Positions 8,017 through 17,015 of a DNA stretch of 64,000 bases are shown here, in pieces. The notes under the pieces were generated by a model. The model was not told the origin of the DNA, searched no databases, and saw only the letters and a list, made by a program, of their open reading frames with translations. How positions within the stretch are numbered: position 1 is the stretch's first letter; each line of letters begins with the position of its first letter. Both the position numbers and the translations under genes were made by a program. This DNA comes from Clostridia bacterium. GTDB taxonomy: Bacteria; Bacillota; Clostridia; UMGS1883. The DNA is taken from the NCBI GenBank assembly GCA_017440585.1, contig JAFSGW010000002.1, positions 23,140-87,139 of the forward strand. Reading direction: 5' to 3'.

Positions 8017-10650
8017 ATGAAAACAAATAAGCTTTTGAACATTTTAATACCGATACTTATTGCTATATTGATTCTGGTAGCGGCTTTTGAAGGTTATAAG
8101 GCTGTTTCAAGAGAGATGGCTATGAGGGAAGCTGAGACAGAATTAAGCAAGAATCGTATTCCAACTGATGAGAACGCCATTAACTTTGTAACAGGTTCTG
8201 GTCTTACGGGGATGAATGATGAGGCAAATGTGTTTTTGACTTATGAGGATTTCTTGAAGAATGCAAAACGCACCAGTTATCATGTCGGTGAGACAAGCGC
8301 GACATATCGTCTCGCAAGAGAGTTGACGTCCGGCGGTAATAACGTGTACATGCTGCACTTTAAAATGTGCAGTGATGCGGAAGCGGCGAAGATAAATGTG
8401 GATTTCGGTGCTAAGCATACATATTATGTTACGACACAGTGGCATGATTATTATGTGCCGTGTATAAAAGGGAAAATTAACACTATAAAGATTATGCTTC
8501 TGACAGATTTTCAAAAGCTTTATCTTTCAGATGTTCAGGTTTTGCAATATGACTCTATGAGCGTTAAACCTGCAAGAATCAAGAATGGTGCATATCTTAC
8601 GGAAGAATATGATATGTATTATCTTTCAGAGAGTAGCGGAATCGGTGCAGGAGTGGTGGCGGATATTGCCGGAAGTGGTGAATATATATATACTGCAGGA
8701 GAAGATATTCTGACCATTTTCAAACAAAGTGAAAACGGAGCGGATGTTGTTTCATCTTTAACGGGTGTTGGAAATGTTAAACATATAGAAATTCGTGACG
8801 ATAAGATTTTAGGATTGGCATCAAGTGAGAACGGTGTATGCTTAGTCAACATTGAGGATAAAACCAAGCCTTACATTGAAAGCTTTTACGATACACTTGA
8901 TGCTGCAAGCGATATTTGCTTTTCAGGCAATTATATGTTTGTTGCATGCAGATATTCCGGTGTCGAAATTGTTAACATTTCAAACCTTAAAAAACCCGTA
9001 TATATAAGCAAAATATCCAACGACAAAGATGGATATCGCTGTGCTGTTGATAAAAATCATCTTTTTGTAAGCTGTTTGTCCACAAATGAAGTTGAAGTTT
9101 ATGATATTTCGGTACTTGACAAGCATGAATTTATAACCTCAATTCCAGTTGACGGACGGTGTGGTGAGGCGTTTGTTGAAGATGATTTAATTTATATTGT
9201 AAGCGGGTATTGGGATGGTGATGATTCGAACGATGTTGGTGACCCCGGATATGCCACCGGAAACGGCATGGCAATATATAATATTTCGGATATAAAGCAT
9301 CCGAAGTGGTTGTCTACCGCTAAAACAGAAGGCAGTATGGCAATCAACTTATGTGAAGACTGGTCTTTGAGCGTAAATGCAGGGCTGGCTTATTTTACAA
9401 ATTCCTTTGGCGGTTTATATGTTTATGATGTGTCGGAGCCCAAAGCTCCTATAGCTGTTGCTCATATGGGAACACCTTTGCACAAGGATAGCAAGAATTA
9501 TGTGGATTATTCAAAAAATCCAAGAGCGGTCTTTCCGTACGACATGACAGAGTTTATTTATTCACCTGTAATGGGTGTATATGTTGCTGATGGTGCAGTA
9601 TACTATGCAGGGGCCTATACCGATGTGTACAAAGTGGATTTTTCAAAAGCGAAAGCTGATGAAAAAAGCACAAATGAAGCATCGTTTACAATTGCAAATG
9701 ATAAAAAACAGCACCATGATTATGAGCTTTATCTTGCAGATTACGATGTTAACGCATTGATAGAATATAATGACGGCTATGTTGTGGCTACCGGCACAGG
9801 GCTTGTTTTGCTTGACAGCAATTTGGACAAGGTTGCTGAATATGCAACGGAAAATCCCGTTAAGGACGTTAAGTGGGCAAATGAAAACTATGTTGTAACT
9901 GCAGAAAAAGTTGGCGTTGGCGTGTATCAGGTACATGAAAACGCTCTTTCGAGGATAGGATTTATTGAAACAAATACACATTTAAAAAATGTAACAGCTG
10001 TAGGTGTTACAGGAGATGGCAATTATGCTATAGTGCAGTCGTCGCGTACAACATTTGAAATTGTTGATTTAAAGAACGAAAGTACGCCATCTTTTGTTTC
10101 CGAAGTGCTGGATAACAACGGAAATCCGTTAAGTGCAGGTGCGATATCACGCCCCGGAAATATGCCCTACAGAAGTATCGTAAATGGTACGGTTAATGGT
10201 GCGGTGGGTATAGGTGGCGGTTCGAGCATGCTTTGGTTTGAATCCAGGAACGGTAATTTATATTTGAGAAATACTTACCCTAACAGCTTTTATTCAGAAG
10301 GCAATGGCAGTGCAGCAATGACTAACGGGAACGAAATTCTGTCTGTTTATAAAAACGGCTATGTAATATACAACCCTTTGAATACTCCGACAGGCGTTTC
10401 TGTAACTGCTGAAAGAATGTATGTTCCGAATACGCAATTAAACGGTATAGCAGGTCTTAATGATGATGTTCTTGTTTTGTGCAATATGGCAAGCGGAGCA
10501 ATACAGATTGTAAATATAAGTGTTCCTGCACGTCCGTACCTTATGGCGGAATACCACGTTGAAGATAGCATTGGTACAGCACTTGTTTCAGATGAATTTG
10601 TACTTGTCCCTGTGCGTCATGGCGGCATTATCAGGATTAATATCGATTGA
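8017..10650 (+). CDS. Membrane-anchored LVIVD-repeat beta-propeller protein
   Basis: An 877-residue protein with an uncleaved-looking N-terminal anchor (hydrophobic residues about 7-27). Much of the remainder repeats a beta-propeller unit of the LVIVD type: GVCLVNIEDKTKPY, GVEIVNISNLKKPVY, GMAIYNISDIKHPKW, GLYVYDVSEPKAP and AIQIVNISVPARPYL are spaced 40-90 residues apart. Such domains are extracellular and usually bind proteins or glycans; no catalytic motif is seen. Residues about 75-180 before the first repeats look like a separate beta domain. It begins 31 bases after rmlC. A role in assembling or holding the glycan at the surface is inference from location only. Confidence 0.78.
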   Translation: MKTNKLLNILIPILIAILILVAAFEGYKAVSREMAMREAETELSKNRIPTDENAINFVTGSGLTGMNDEANVFLTYEDFLKNAKRTSYHVGETSATYRLARELTSGGNNVYMLHFKMCSDAEAAKINVDFGAKHTYYVTTQWHDYYVPCIKGKINTIKIMLLTDFQKLYLSDVQVLQYDSMSVKPARIKNGAYLTEEYDMYYLSESSGIGAGVVADIAGSGEYIYTAGEDILTIFKQSENGADVVSSLTGVGNVKHIEIRDDKILGLASSENGVCLVNIEDKTKPYIESFYDTLDAASDICFSGNYMFVACRYSGVEIVNISNLKKPVYISKISNDKDGYRCAVDKNHLFVSCLSTNEVEVYDISVLDKHEFITSIPVDGRCGEAFVEDDLIYIVSGYWDGDDSNDVGDPGYATGNGMAIYNISDIKHPKWLSTAKTEGSMAINLCEDWSLSVNAGLAYFTNSFGGLYVYDVSEPKAPIAVAHMGTPLHKDSKNYVDYSKNPRAVFPYDMTEFIYSPVMGVYVADGAVYYAGAYTDVYKVDFSKAKADEKSTNEASFTIANDKKQHHDYELYLADYDVNALIEYNDGYVVATGTGLVLLDSNLDKVAEYATENPVKDVKWANENYVVTAEKVGVGVYQVHENALSRIGFIETNTHLKNVTAVGVTGDGNYAIVQSSRTTFEIVDLKNESTPSFVSEVLDNNGNPLSAGAISRPGNMPYRSIVNGTVNGAVGIGGGSSMLWFESRNGNLYLRNTYPNSFYSEGNGSAAMTNGNEILSVYKNGYVIYNPLNTPTGVSVTAERMYVPNTQLNGIAGLNDDVLVLCNMASGAIQIVNISVPARPYLMAEYHVEDSIGTALVSDEFVLVPVRHGGIIRINID

Positions 10651-10670
10651 AACAGTGGAAGTGAATCAAT

Positions 10671-11858
10671 ATGACTAGAGAGCAATTGTTGTTTTTGAAA
10701 AGTCTCACAACTCTAATTTGTGAAGATATTTCTGAGTATAACATAAAATCTGTTTTAAATATGGCTGTACATCAGTCTGTTTTACCGTTGGTGTTTGAGC
10801 ATTTAAGCAGTGCCCCCGGATTTGATTGTGTAAGGCATGCTGCATATCAGAAAAGGGCAATAGGCAATGTAATGGCTCAAGCTGTAAGAAACGATCATTT
10901 TAAGAAAATTTATAAATGTTTGACCGATAGCGGAATTAAACCTGTTGTTATCAAAGGTATCGTTCTCAGAAACCTTTATGGTGAAGAGTGCAATCACAGA
11001 CCTTCGAGTGATGAAGATCTTATTATAAGGCGTGAGGAATTTTCTATTGTGCACGAAGTGCTTACAGATAACGGCTATATGCCGGATATGCAGAATGTAA
11101 CAGAAAAAATTCTGGATGAAATACAGGAAATCACGTATTATAACGAATCTTGTAAATTGAAGCTTGAGGTGCATCTGAATCCTCTGGGTAAAGAAAACAG
11201 GATAAACAGACTTTTAAGTGAAGCTTTTGATGCTTATTTCGATAACCTTATAATGGTTGAAATTGACGGATGTGAGTTTTACACGCTTAATTATACAGAC
11301 GGATTTATATATCTTTTCTTCCATTTTGTAAGGCATATTGCAAAGGGCGTTGGTATAAGACAGATGCTTGACATGTACAAGTTTATGGAGGCATATTCCG
11401 ATAAGATTGATTCAAATAAGCTGAAGGCGAGCATTAAAGCTGTTGGGCTTGAAAAGTTATATGCAGATTTAATCAGCATAGGTAACACGTATTTCGGATA
11501 TGCATTTGACACTTGTTTTGAGCCATTTGACCCCGAAAGGCTTCTGAAGTCGGCATTTACAACGGGCACCTTCGGAAATGGCACAAAAGAGCTTGCAGGC
11601 AGTGAGGTTATCATATATTCTACCATGAATAACGGAAGTAAGCCGAACGCCTTTAAAATGCTTTTTCTTCCCATGTCAGAAATGAAAAACCATTTTAAGG
11701 TATTATATCGTCATCCGTATCTTTTGCCGGTTATGTGGGTATGGCGAATCATTCGTTATATATATCGTGTTATTACCGGCAAAAAGTTGATGCTTTCGAA
11801 AAGTGAGCAAATTGCAAATGAAAAAATTCAACTTTTAAGGGATTATAAATTAATCTGA
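10671..11858 (+). CDS. NTP_transf_5-family nucleotidyltransferase-like protein
   Basis: A 395-residue protein of the uncharacterised nucleotidyltransferase family (NTP_transf_5). PVVIKGIVLRNLY at about 92-104 and the following RPSSDEDLII supply the LKG...Y and DxD motifs of the polymerase-beta-like fold, here Asp-Glu-Asp. The C-terminal half is alpha-helical with a hydrophobic segment near residue 355. Members often lie in glycan and peptide-modification loci but have no agreed reaction. It is the last gene of the glycan locus and is followed by a terminator-like hairpin. GTGGAAGTG provides the ribosome site for ATG 10671. Confidence 0.75.
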   Translation: MTREQLLFLKSLTTLICEDISEYNIKSVLNMAVHQSVLPLVFEHLSSAPGFDCVRHAAYQKRAIGNVMAQAVRNDHFKKIYKCLTDSGIKPVVIKGIVLRNLYGEECNHRPSSDEDLIIRREEFSIVHEVLTDNGYMPDMQNVTEKILDEIQEITYYNESCKLKLEVHLNPLGKENRINRLLSEAFDAYFDNLIMVEIDGCEFYTLNYTDGFIYLFFHFVRHIAKGVGIRQMLDMYKFMEAYSDKIDSNKLKASIKAVGLEKLYADLISIGNTYFGYAFDTCFEPFDPERLLKSAFTTGTFGNGTKELAGSEVIIYSTMNNGSKPNAFKMLFLPMSEMKNHFKVLYRHPYLLPVMWVWRIIRYIYRVITGKKLMLSKSEQIANEKIQLLRDYKLI

Positions 11859-11861
11859 AAG

Positions 11862-11890
11862 TTGACAATTAAGAAAAAAAGTTGTATAAT
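11862..11890 (+). promoter_or_regulatory. Consensus sigma-A promoter for the threonine deaminase gene
   Basis: TTGACA at 11862-11867 and TATAAT at 11885-11890 are separated by exactly 17 bases, a perfect match to both hexamers. The predicted start near 11897 leaves a 25-30 base leader carrying AGAAGGTG, too short for a T-box or attenuator. The -10 element lies inside the 5' arm of an inverted repeat. Confidence 0.85.
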
Positions 11891-11909
11891 TTTATACAAC
11901 TTTTTTATT
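11881..11909 (+). terminator. Hairpin with T-run closing the glycan locus, overlapping a promoter
   Basis: GTTGTATAA at 11881-11889 pairs with TTATACAAC at 11892-11900, followed by TTTTTTATTT. It starts 22 bases after the NTP_transf_5 stop. The stem is AT-rich, so termination may be partial. The same bases hold the -10 box of the next gene. Confidence 0.6.
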
Positions 11910-11923
11910 TAGAAGGTGTTTTT

Positions 11924-13117
11924 ATGGTTACATTGGATAAGGTTTATCATGCATCTCATATTTTGAAGAGCGTTATCAGAAGCACAGCTTTGATTAAGGC
12001 TCCCAAAATAAATCCCGAGAGTGATATTTATCTTAAAACAGAGAATTTACAGATTACAGGCTCGTTCAAGGTGAGGGGTGCTTATTATAAGATTTCTCAG
12101 CTTTCTGCCGAAGAAAAGGAAAGAGGCGTTATTGCCTGCTCTGCGGGCAACCATGCTCAAGGTGTGGCCCTCGCTGCACAGAAGGCGGGTATAAAGTCTC
12201 TCATTTGTCTTCCGGATGGTGCTCCCATTTCCAAGGTTGAGGCAACAAAGAGCTATGGGGCAGAGGTTTGCATGGTAAAGGGCGTTTACGATGATGCCTA
12301 CAATAAGGCTCTTGAGTTGAAGGATGAAATGGGCTATACCTTTATTCACCCCTTCGACGATGAGCTGGTTATTGCAGGTCAGGGCACAATCGGTCTTGAA
12401 ATTTTAGACCAACTTAGTGATGTAGATGCAGTTATTGTTCCCGTTGGTGGCGGTGGTCTCATTTCGGGCATTTCTTTTGCTATTAAGAGCTTAAATCCCG
12501 ACATTAAGGTTTACGGTGTACAGGCAGAGGGTGCAAGCAGTATGGTTAATTCTGTACATGACCATCAGATTGAAAAGCTTGAAAGCGTAAAAACAATTGC
12601 TGATGGTATTGCTGTTAAGGAGCCCGGCAAGCTTACCTTTGAAATGTGCGAAAAGTACGTTGATGAGCTTGTAACAGTTACCGAGGACGAGATTTCCACA
12701 GCTATCCTTACGCTTATTGAACAGCATAAGCTTATAGCTGAAGGTGCAGGTGCAGTAAGCGTTGCGGCAGCACTTTTCAACAAGGTTCCTGTTAAAGGCA
12801 AAAAGGTAGTCTGCGTTGTTTCGGGCGGTAATATCGACGTTACTATTTTATCAAGAGTAATCAAGCGCGGTCTCTTCAAGAGCGGCAGAAGCTGTCAGCT
12901 TGTTGTTGAACTCGTTGATAAGCCCGGTCAGCTTGTTGGCGTTTCCAAGATTATTGCAGACCACGGTGGTAACGTAACAAGCGTTCATCACGAAAGAGCA
13001 AACGAAAACAGCGACATCAATGGTTGTTTCCTTCGTATTATCATGGAAACAAGAAACCAGGAGCATATTAATGAAATTAAAAAGGCTCTTGTTGATGGCG
13101 GATATAAATTGGTATAA
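11924..13117 (+). CDS. Threonine ammonia-lyase, PLP-dependent, with C-terminal ACT domain
   Basis: A 397-residue fold-type II PLP enzyme. [12 protein letters not shown] at 45-56 holds the Schiff-base Lys49, GNHAQG binds substrate and [11 protein letters not shown] is the phosphate-binding glycine loop. From about residue 325 a single ACT domain ([19 protein letters not shown]) follows, the short single-ACT form (about 400 residues) rather than the 500-residue biosynthetic IlvA. It deaminates threonine to 2-oxobutanoate through a reactive enamine. ATG 11924 is preferred over an upstream in-frame start at 11882 because AGAAGGTG lies at 11911-11918 and the promoter lies between. It leads a two-gene operon with ridA. 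Confidence 0.93.
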   Translation: MVTLDKVYHASHILKSVIRSTALIKAPKINPESDIYLKTENLQITGSFKVRGAYYKISQLSAEEKERGVIACSAGNHAQGVALAAQKAGIKSLICLPDGAPISKVEATKSYGAEVCMVKGVYDDAYNKALELKDEMGYTFIHPFDDELVIAGQGTIGLEILDQLSDVDAVIVPVGGGGLISGISFAIKSLNPDIKVYGVQAEGASSMVNSVHDHQIEKLESVKTIADGIAVKEPGKLTFEMCEKYVDELVTVTEDEISTAILTLIEQHKLIAEGAGAVSVAAALFNKVPVKGKKVVCVVSGGNIDVTILSRVIKRGLFKSGRSCQLVVELVDKPGQLVGVSKIIADHGGNVTSVHHERANENSDINGCFLRIIMETRNQEHINEIKKALVDGGYKLV

Positions 13118-13128
13118 GGAGATTTAAA

Positions 13129-13506
13129 ATGGCAGAAAAGGTATATACAAATAAGGCACCTGAAGCAATCGGCCCTTATTCTCAGGCAGTAAAGGTTGGA
13201 GGATTAGTTTTCACATCGGGACAGATTGCAATTAACCCCGAAACGGGCAATGTTGAAGCAGTTACTATTGAGGAGCAGACAGAGCAGGTTATGAAAAACC
13301 TGGGAGCTGTTTTAGAGGCGGCAGGCTCCTCCTTTGAAAAAGCAGTTAAAACAACATGCTTTTTGAAGAACATGAGTGATTTTGCAACATTCAACTCTAT
13401 TTACGGCGAATACTTCACATCCAAGCCTGCAAGAAGCTGTGTTGCGGCAGCTGAGCTTCCCAAGGGTGTACTGGTAGAGGTTGAGGTTATCGCAGAATTG
13501 GACTGA
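13129..13506 (+). CDS. ridA: 2-iminobutanoate/2-iminopropanoate deaminase (RidA/YjgF/TdcF)
   Basis: A 125-residue RidA protein of normal length. EAIGPYSQAVKVGGLVFTSGQ and the C-terminal PARSCVAAAELPKGVLVEVE carry the family pattern, including the Arg that holds the carboxylate of the imine. RidA hydrolyses 2-iminobutanoate and 2-iminopropanoate released by threonine/serine dehydratases, protecting other PLP enzymes. It lies 11 bases after the threonine deaminase gene with GGAGA as ribosome site, so enzyme and detoxifier are made together. A terminator follows directly. Confidence 0.95.
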   Translation: MAEKVYTNKAPEAIGPYSQAVKVGGLVFTSGQIAINPETGNVEAVTIEEQTEQVMKNLGAVLEAAGSSFEKAVKTTCFLKNMSDFATFNSIYGEYFTSKPARSCVAAAELPKGVLVEVEVIAELD

Positions 13507-13522
13507 TAAATTTAAATTTCGG

Positions 13523-13556
13523 AGCAGTACGGGTTTTCCGTACTGTTCTTTTTTTG
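13523..13556 (+). terminator. Rho-independent terminator after ridA
   Basis: CAGTACGG at 13525-13532 pairs with CCGTACTG at 13538-13545 around a GTTTT loop, followed by TTCTTTTTTT. Confidence 0.88.
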
Positions 13557-13582
13557 CATAAAAAAGAATTTGTCCCATATAT
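13556..13582 (+). promoter_or_regulatory. Possible sigma-E promoter of the spoIIIA operon
   Basis: GCATAAA at 13556-13562 and CATATATA at 13575-13582 resemble the mother-cell sigma-E -35 (KMATATT) and -10 (CATACAHT) elements. The gap of 12 bases is slightly short and the -10 match is partial, so this is tentative. In Bacillus the operon is sigma-E dependent. Confidence 0.35.
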
Positions 13583-13605
13583 ATAAAGTATAGGAGAGAT
13601 AAAAT

Positions 13606-14457
13606 ATGCTTGAAGAATATTTGCCACAGAAAATGTGTTTATGGATTGAAAGATATAAGGGCACGGTTACCGATGTTACCCTATCCGTAAATGAAAACAT
13701 GTATCTTACAGTAATCGGCAGTATTGTGGACACCGACTGTTTTGTAACTGAACAGGATTTTCAGAATATACTGACAAGCCTTTGCAGAGGAAGTCTATAT
13801 GCAAACCAAAGCACCCTTAAAACGGGATATATAACTCTTGAAAACGGTTACAGAGTAGGTATGACGGGAACTGCAGTTACAGAAAGAGACGGAACAATAT
13901 CTCACTTAAGATGCATAAAGAGTGTTAATATAAGAATTTCAAGGTTTATACAAGGAGCTTCCGGGAAAATTATTGACCATATAAGAAATGACGGGAGGGT
14001 TTTTAACACCGTTATTATTGCACCGCCCGGGGCAGGTAAAACCACCATCCTGCGAGACCTTGCCATCAGGCTTGGTGAAGACTTTAAGGTGGGAATAGCC
14101 GATGAAAGGGAAGAAATTGTTCCTTGTGGAAGTAGCTTCAGGCACACTTTTGTAATGAAAGGTGCAAGAAAGCACGACTGTATGCTTTCCATGCTCCGAA
14201 GCATGGCACCTCAGGTAATACTGACGGATGAAATAGGTACAAAGGAGGACGAAATGGCAATTATAAGCCTTATTAATTCCGGCGTTAAGGTTATATGCAC
14301 AGCACACGGATATAGTGAAAGAGACTTTTTTGAGCGTGCGTGCTTCAAGGAGGAGAAAATAGATAAGCTGTTCGAAAGGATTGTTGTGCTTTCATCAAGG
14401 CATGGTCCGGGCACAATAGAGAAAATCATACATACAAAGGAGCGTGCACATGATTAA
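13606..14457 (+). CDS. spoIIIAA: Stage III sporulation ATPase SpoIIIAA
   Basis: A 283-residue secretion-type ATPase. APPGAGKT at 139-146 is the Walker A motif and VILTDEIGT near 213-221 the Walker B region, flanked by DEREEIVPC, which is typical of SpoIIIAA. It is thought to power or gate the SpoIIIA-SpoIIQ channel between mother cell and forespore. First of eight overlapping genes in the canonical AA-AH order. TAGGAGAG at 13589-13596 serves ATG 13606. It is slightly shorter than the Bacillus protein. Confidence 0.97.
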   Translation: MLEEYLPQKMCLWIERYKGTVTDVTLSVNENMYLTVIGSIVDTDCFVTEQDFQNILTSLCRGSLYANQSTLKTGYITLENGYRVGMTGTAVTERDGTISHLRCIKSVNIRISRFIQGASGKIIDHIRNDGRVFNTVIIAPPGAGKTTILRDLAIRLGEDFKVGIADEREEIVPCGSSFRHTFVMKGARKHDCMLSMLRSMAPQVILTDEIGTKEDEMAIISLINSGVKVICTAHGYSERDFFERACFKEEKIDKLFERIVVLSSRHGPGTIEKIIHTKERAHD

Positions 14458-14929
14458 ACTGATGGGAATGATATCAATTTTTATTGCTTCCAGCGTGATG
14501 GGGTTCATTATGGCAAAGGAGCTTAATGAAAGAACGCTATGTTTAAAAGAAATTTACGATTCGGTAATACATATTAAATCGGAGCTTGAATACAGAGGGG
14601 CAGATGTTGCCGATTGCTTCAGGCGACGGGGAAGGCTTTTCAAAACTGCATCAATCTATCTTGACGAAGGAATGTTGCCTGCCGATGCATTAAAAAAGGC
14701 CTGCGGTGACTTAAAAGAACTTAACGAGGCGGACCGTTCGGTTATAAATGCATATGCTGAAAATCTCTATGCTGAGGATATAGGAGGACAGATAGCAAAT
14801 GTGAACCTGTTTCTTGAAAACCTGAGAGGTTGTATACGTAATTCTGAGGAGGAGTACCATACGAAAAATCGCCTTTATAAAGCTGGTGGCACCATTGCAG
14901 GAATGGGAATTATCATATTACTGATTTAA
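14450..14929 (+). CDS. spoIIIAB: Stage III sporulation protein SpoIIIAB
   Basis: A 159-residue protein with an N-terminal hydrophobic segment (GMISIFIASSVMGFIMAKEL), a helical middle and a C-terminal hydrophobic anchor (GTIAGMGIIILLI). It resembles a GspF-like component of the SpoIIIA channel. The ATG at 14450 is preferred to the GTG at 14444 because AAGGAG at 14438-14443 would abut the GTG. It overlaps spoIIIAA by 8 bases. Confidence 0.92.
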   Translation: MIKLMGMISIFIASSVMGFIMAKELNERTLCLKEIYDSVIHIKSELEYRGADVADCFRRRGRLFKTASIYLDEGMLPADALKKACGDLKELNEADRSVINAYAENLYAEDIGGQIANVNLFLENLRGCIRNSEEEYHTKNRLYKAGGTIAGMGIIILLI

Positions 14930-14941
14930 GGGACTGAAAAT

Positions 14942-15136
14942 ATGAACATTGACTTGATTTTTCGTATAGCGGGAATTGGCATAATAGTTGCTGTCTTAAA
15001 TTTGCTTTTGTCAAAATCGGGCAGAGATGAGCAGGCACTTATGACAACTCTGGCAGGACTTGTGGTGGTTATGCTGATGCTGATTGAAGAGATTGGCAAT
15101 CTGTTTGCGACGGTAAAAGCTGTATTTGGGTTATGA
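14942..15136 (+). CDS. spoIIIAC: Stage III sporulation protein SpoIIIAC
   Basis: A 64-residue membrane protein with two hydrophobic helices around SKSGRDEQA, the size and shape of SpoIIIAC. It is a small integral subunit of the feeding-tube complex with SpoIIIAD and SpoIIIAE. It overlaps spoIIIAD by four bases (ATGA). Confidence 0.92.
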   Translation: MNIDLIFRIAGIGIIVAVLNLLLSKSGRDEQALMTTLAGLVVVMLMLIEEIGNLFATVKAVFGL

Positions 15137-15522
15137 ATGGTGTAATTATATATTTTGCGGCAGTAATAATTGTTGCTTTTCTGGCACTCTTTGTGAAAGA
15201 AGTAAGACCGGATTTTGGACTCTGTGTTACTTTAGCAGGCGTTTTATTTCTTTTTTACGGAATTTTCCCGAGAATAAGCCTTCTTATTGGTGATATAAGG
15301 TCATTTTCTGAAACAAGCGGATTCAGGGACGATTACATAGCTGCTGTTCTGAAAATAATAGGGATTACTTACCTTTGTGAATTCGCCTCCGATATATGTG
15401 CAGATACGGGTGAGGTTTCTCTTTCAAAGCAGGTTGAAACTTTGGGTAAAATAACCGTGGCATATATAGCACTTCCCATTGTAGAGGATGTATTTTCACT
15501 TATACTTGATTTGTTGAGGTAA
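15133..15522 (+). CDS. spoIIIAD: Stage III sporulation protein SpoIIIAD
   Basis: A 129-residue protein with an N-terminal SpoIIIAC-like two-helix part and a further helix pair. The conserved stretch IGITYLCEFASDICADTGE is typical of SpoIIIAD. Integral membrane subunit of the SpoIIIA complex. The ATG at 15133 lies in the stop of spoIIIAC. Confidence 0.92.
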   Translation: MNGVIIYFAAVIIVAFLALFVKEVRPDFGLCVTLAGVLFLFYGIFPRISLLIGDIRSFSETSGFRDDYIAAVLKIIGITYLCEFASDICADTGEVSLSKQVETLGKITVAYIALPIVEDVFSLILDLLR

Positions 15523-15525
15523 TAT

Positions 15526-16572
15526 ATGGATACATATGTTGACATGCCTTCTGTGGACAACTTCAGCGAAACGGGAACTCTATGGCTTGATACAGCCTTG
15601 CCTGAATTTGACTTTTCGCGTTTTGTGGAGGAGATAAGCTCCGGGAAGAATATTTTTAGACCTGACGATATATTTAACTCTTTGTTTTCATTATTTGCGA
15701 AGGAATTGTACAGTGCGATTAAAATACTTGCTGTTATAACGGCAATTATGCTTATTGGTGCACTTCTTGAAAACCTTAAAACTTCCTTTAACAGAAAAGG
15801 TGCATTCGGGACAGAATTTGTTATTATAGCTCTTATAAGTGCATTGGCAGGTGAAATATTTCTGCAGTCGGGATCTTATGCTGGGGAAGTTTCAGAAAAC
15901 ATCACTAAGCTGATGTGGTCAGTTTTACCTGCGATGCTAACACTTACGGCAGGTAGTGGTTTTGTACAGACAGTTGCTCTTACAAACCCAATACTTTATT
16001 TTATGTGCAACATGTTTGCAGAGCTTTTTAATAAGGTGCTTATCCCTTTGTCGGTGGCGTATTTTGCAATAGCTCTGACAGACCTGTTAACAGATACTGT
16101 GCACCTTACAAAATTACGTGAGCTTATAAAAAAAGCTTACAATTTCCTTTTAGGATTGATTATGACAATTTTTACAGGGCTTCTGACCGTGAGCTCCTTT
16201 GCAGGGCATTCACTCGATTCAGTGGGTGCTAAAGGCGTTAAGTTTGCAGTATCAAGCGTTGTGCCTTTTGTGGGGCGGTCAATATCGGATGCAATGGGGG
16301 CCGTTGTTTCTGCATCTGTACTTCTTAAGAATGCAGTTGGGATAACTGCTATCATTACAATGGTTGCCCTATGTGTGATACCTGTTCTTAAGATTGCAAC
16401 AACGATAATTGCCATACGGGTGTGCACGGCAATCTGTGAGCCAATTTCAGGAAGTAAAGGTATTGAGATACTCTCTTCGGCTGCAGATAGCTTAAGCATG
16501 ATAAACGCAGCGGTAATTGCAACCGTTATGATGATGATAATTTCACTTTCTTTGATTGTGGGGTTGAAATAA
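15526..16572 (+). CDS. spoIIIAE: Stage III sporulation protein SpoIIIAE
   Basis: A 348-residue polytopic membrane protein with about seven or eight helices after a soluble N-terminus of about 60 residues. It is the largest membrane component of the SpoIIIA channel. No cleavable signal peptide is obvious, and it is some 50 residues shorter than the Bacillus protein, which has one. It starts 3 bases after spoIIIAD and its stop overlaps the ATG of spoIIIAF. Confidence 0.92.
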   Translation: MDTYVDMPSVDNFSETGTLWLDTALPEFDFSRFVEEISSGKNIFRPDDIFNSLFSLFAKELYSAIKILAVITAIMLIGALLENLKTSFNRKGAFGTEFVIIALISALAGEIFLQSGSYAGEVSENITKLMWSVLPAMLTLTAGSGFVQTVALTNPILYFMCNMFAELFNKVLIPLSVAYFAIALTDLLTDTVHLTKLRELIKKAYNFLLGLIMTIFTGLLTVSSFAGHSLDSVGAKGVKFAVSSVVPFVGRSISDAMGAVVSASVLLKNAVGITAIITMVALCVIPVLKIATTIIAIRVCTAICEPISGSKGIEILSSAADSLSMINAAVIATVMMMIISLSLIVGLK

Positions 16573-17015
16573 TGTTTAGAAGCTTCTTTTCGGGGGTAAT
16601 ACCCCTTGCATTTTTTGCTATTGTCAGTGACATGCTCATGCCTGAGGGGACGCTTAAAAAATATATGAGCCTCACTTTTGGCTTTATGATGATGTGCACA
16701 CTTATTGCACCTGTAAAAAGTTTCATAAACACCACACCCTTTGAGTTTTCATTTGATGCAGAAATGAGCAACGAGGAAATTACGGCAAAAAGTGATGCTT
16801 ATGTGCTGAAGCTTCATGAGGAAAATATAAGAGAGTATATCAGACAAATTATTGGCGAAAATGCGGAAGTATTTATAGATTTATACTCCGACGGGCAGGT
16901 GAGAGAGGTAATTATTTATACTGATACAAATAACCCGCTTTTGCTTTCACAGCTTAAACAAACCCTGGGTTGCGATAATATAAGGTTTTCAAAGAGGAAT
17001 AAAGATGACACTTGA
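16572..17015 (+). CDS. spoIIIAF: Stage III sporulation protein SpoIIIAF
   Basis: A 147-residue protein with two N-terminal membrane helices (about 5-20 and 30-50) followed by a soluble ring-building-like domain with the pattern EVFIDLYSDGQVREVIIY. Part of the intermembrane assembly with AG and AH. It starts in a TAATG overlap with spoIIIAE and overlaps spoIIIAG by 11 bases. Confidence 0.9.
   Translation: MFRSFFSGVIPLAFFAIVSDMLMPEGTLKKYMSLTFGFMMMCTLIAPVKSFINTTPFEFSFDAEMSNEEITAKSDAYVLKLHEENIREYIRQIIGENAEVFIDLYSDGQVREVIIYTDTNNPLLLSQLKQTLGCDNIRFSKRNKDDT

Noticed and set aside
11890..11923. Possible T-box or leader-peptide control of the threonine deaminase gene
   Set aside because: The leader after the consensus promoter is about 25-30 bases and has no room for such elements.
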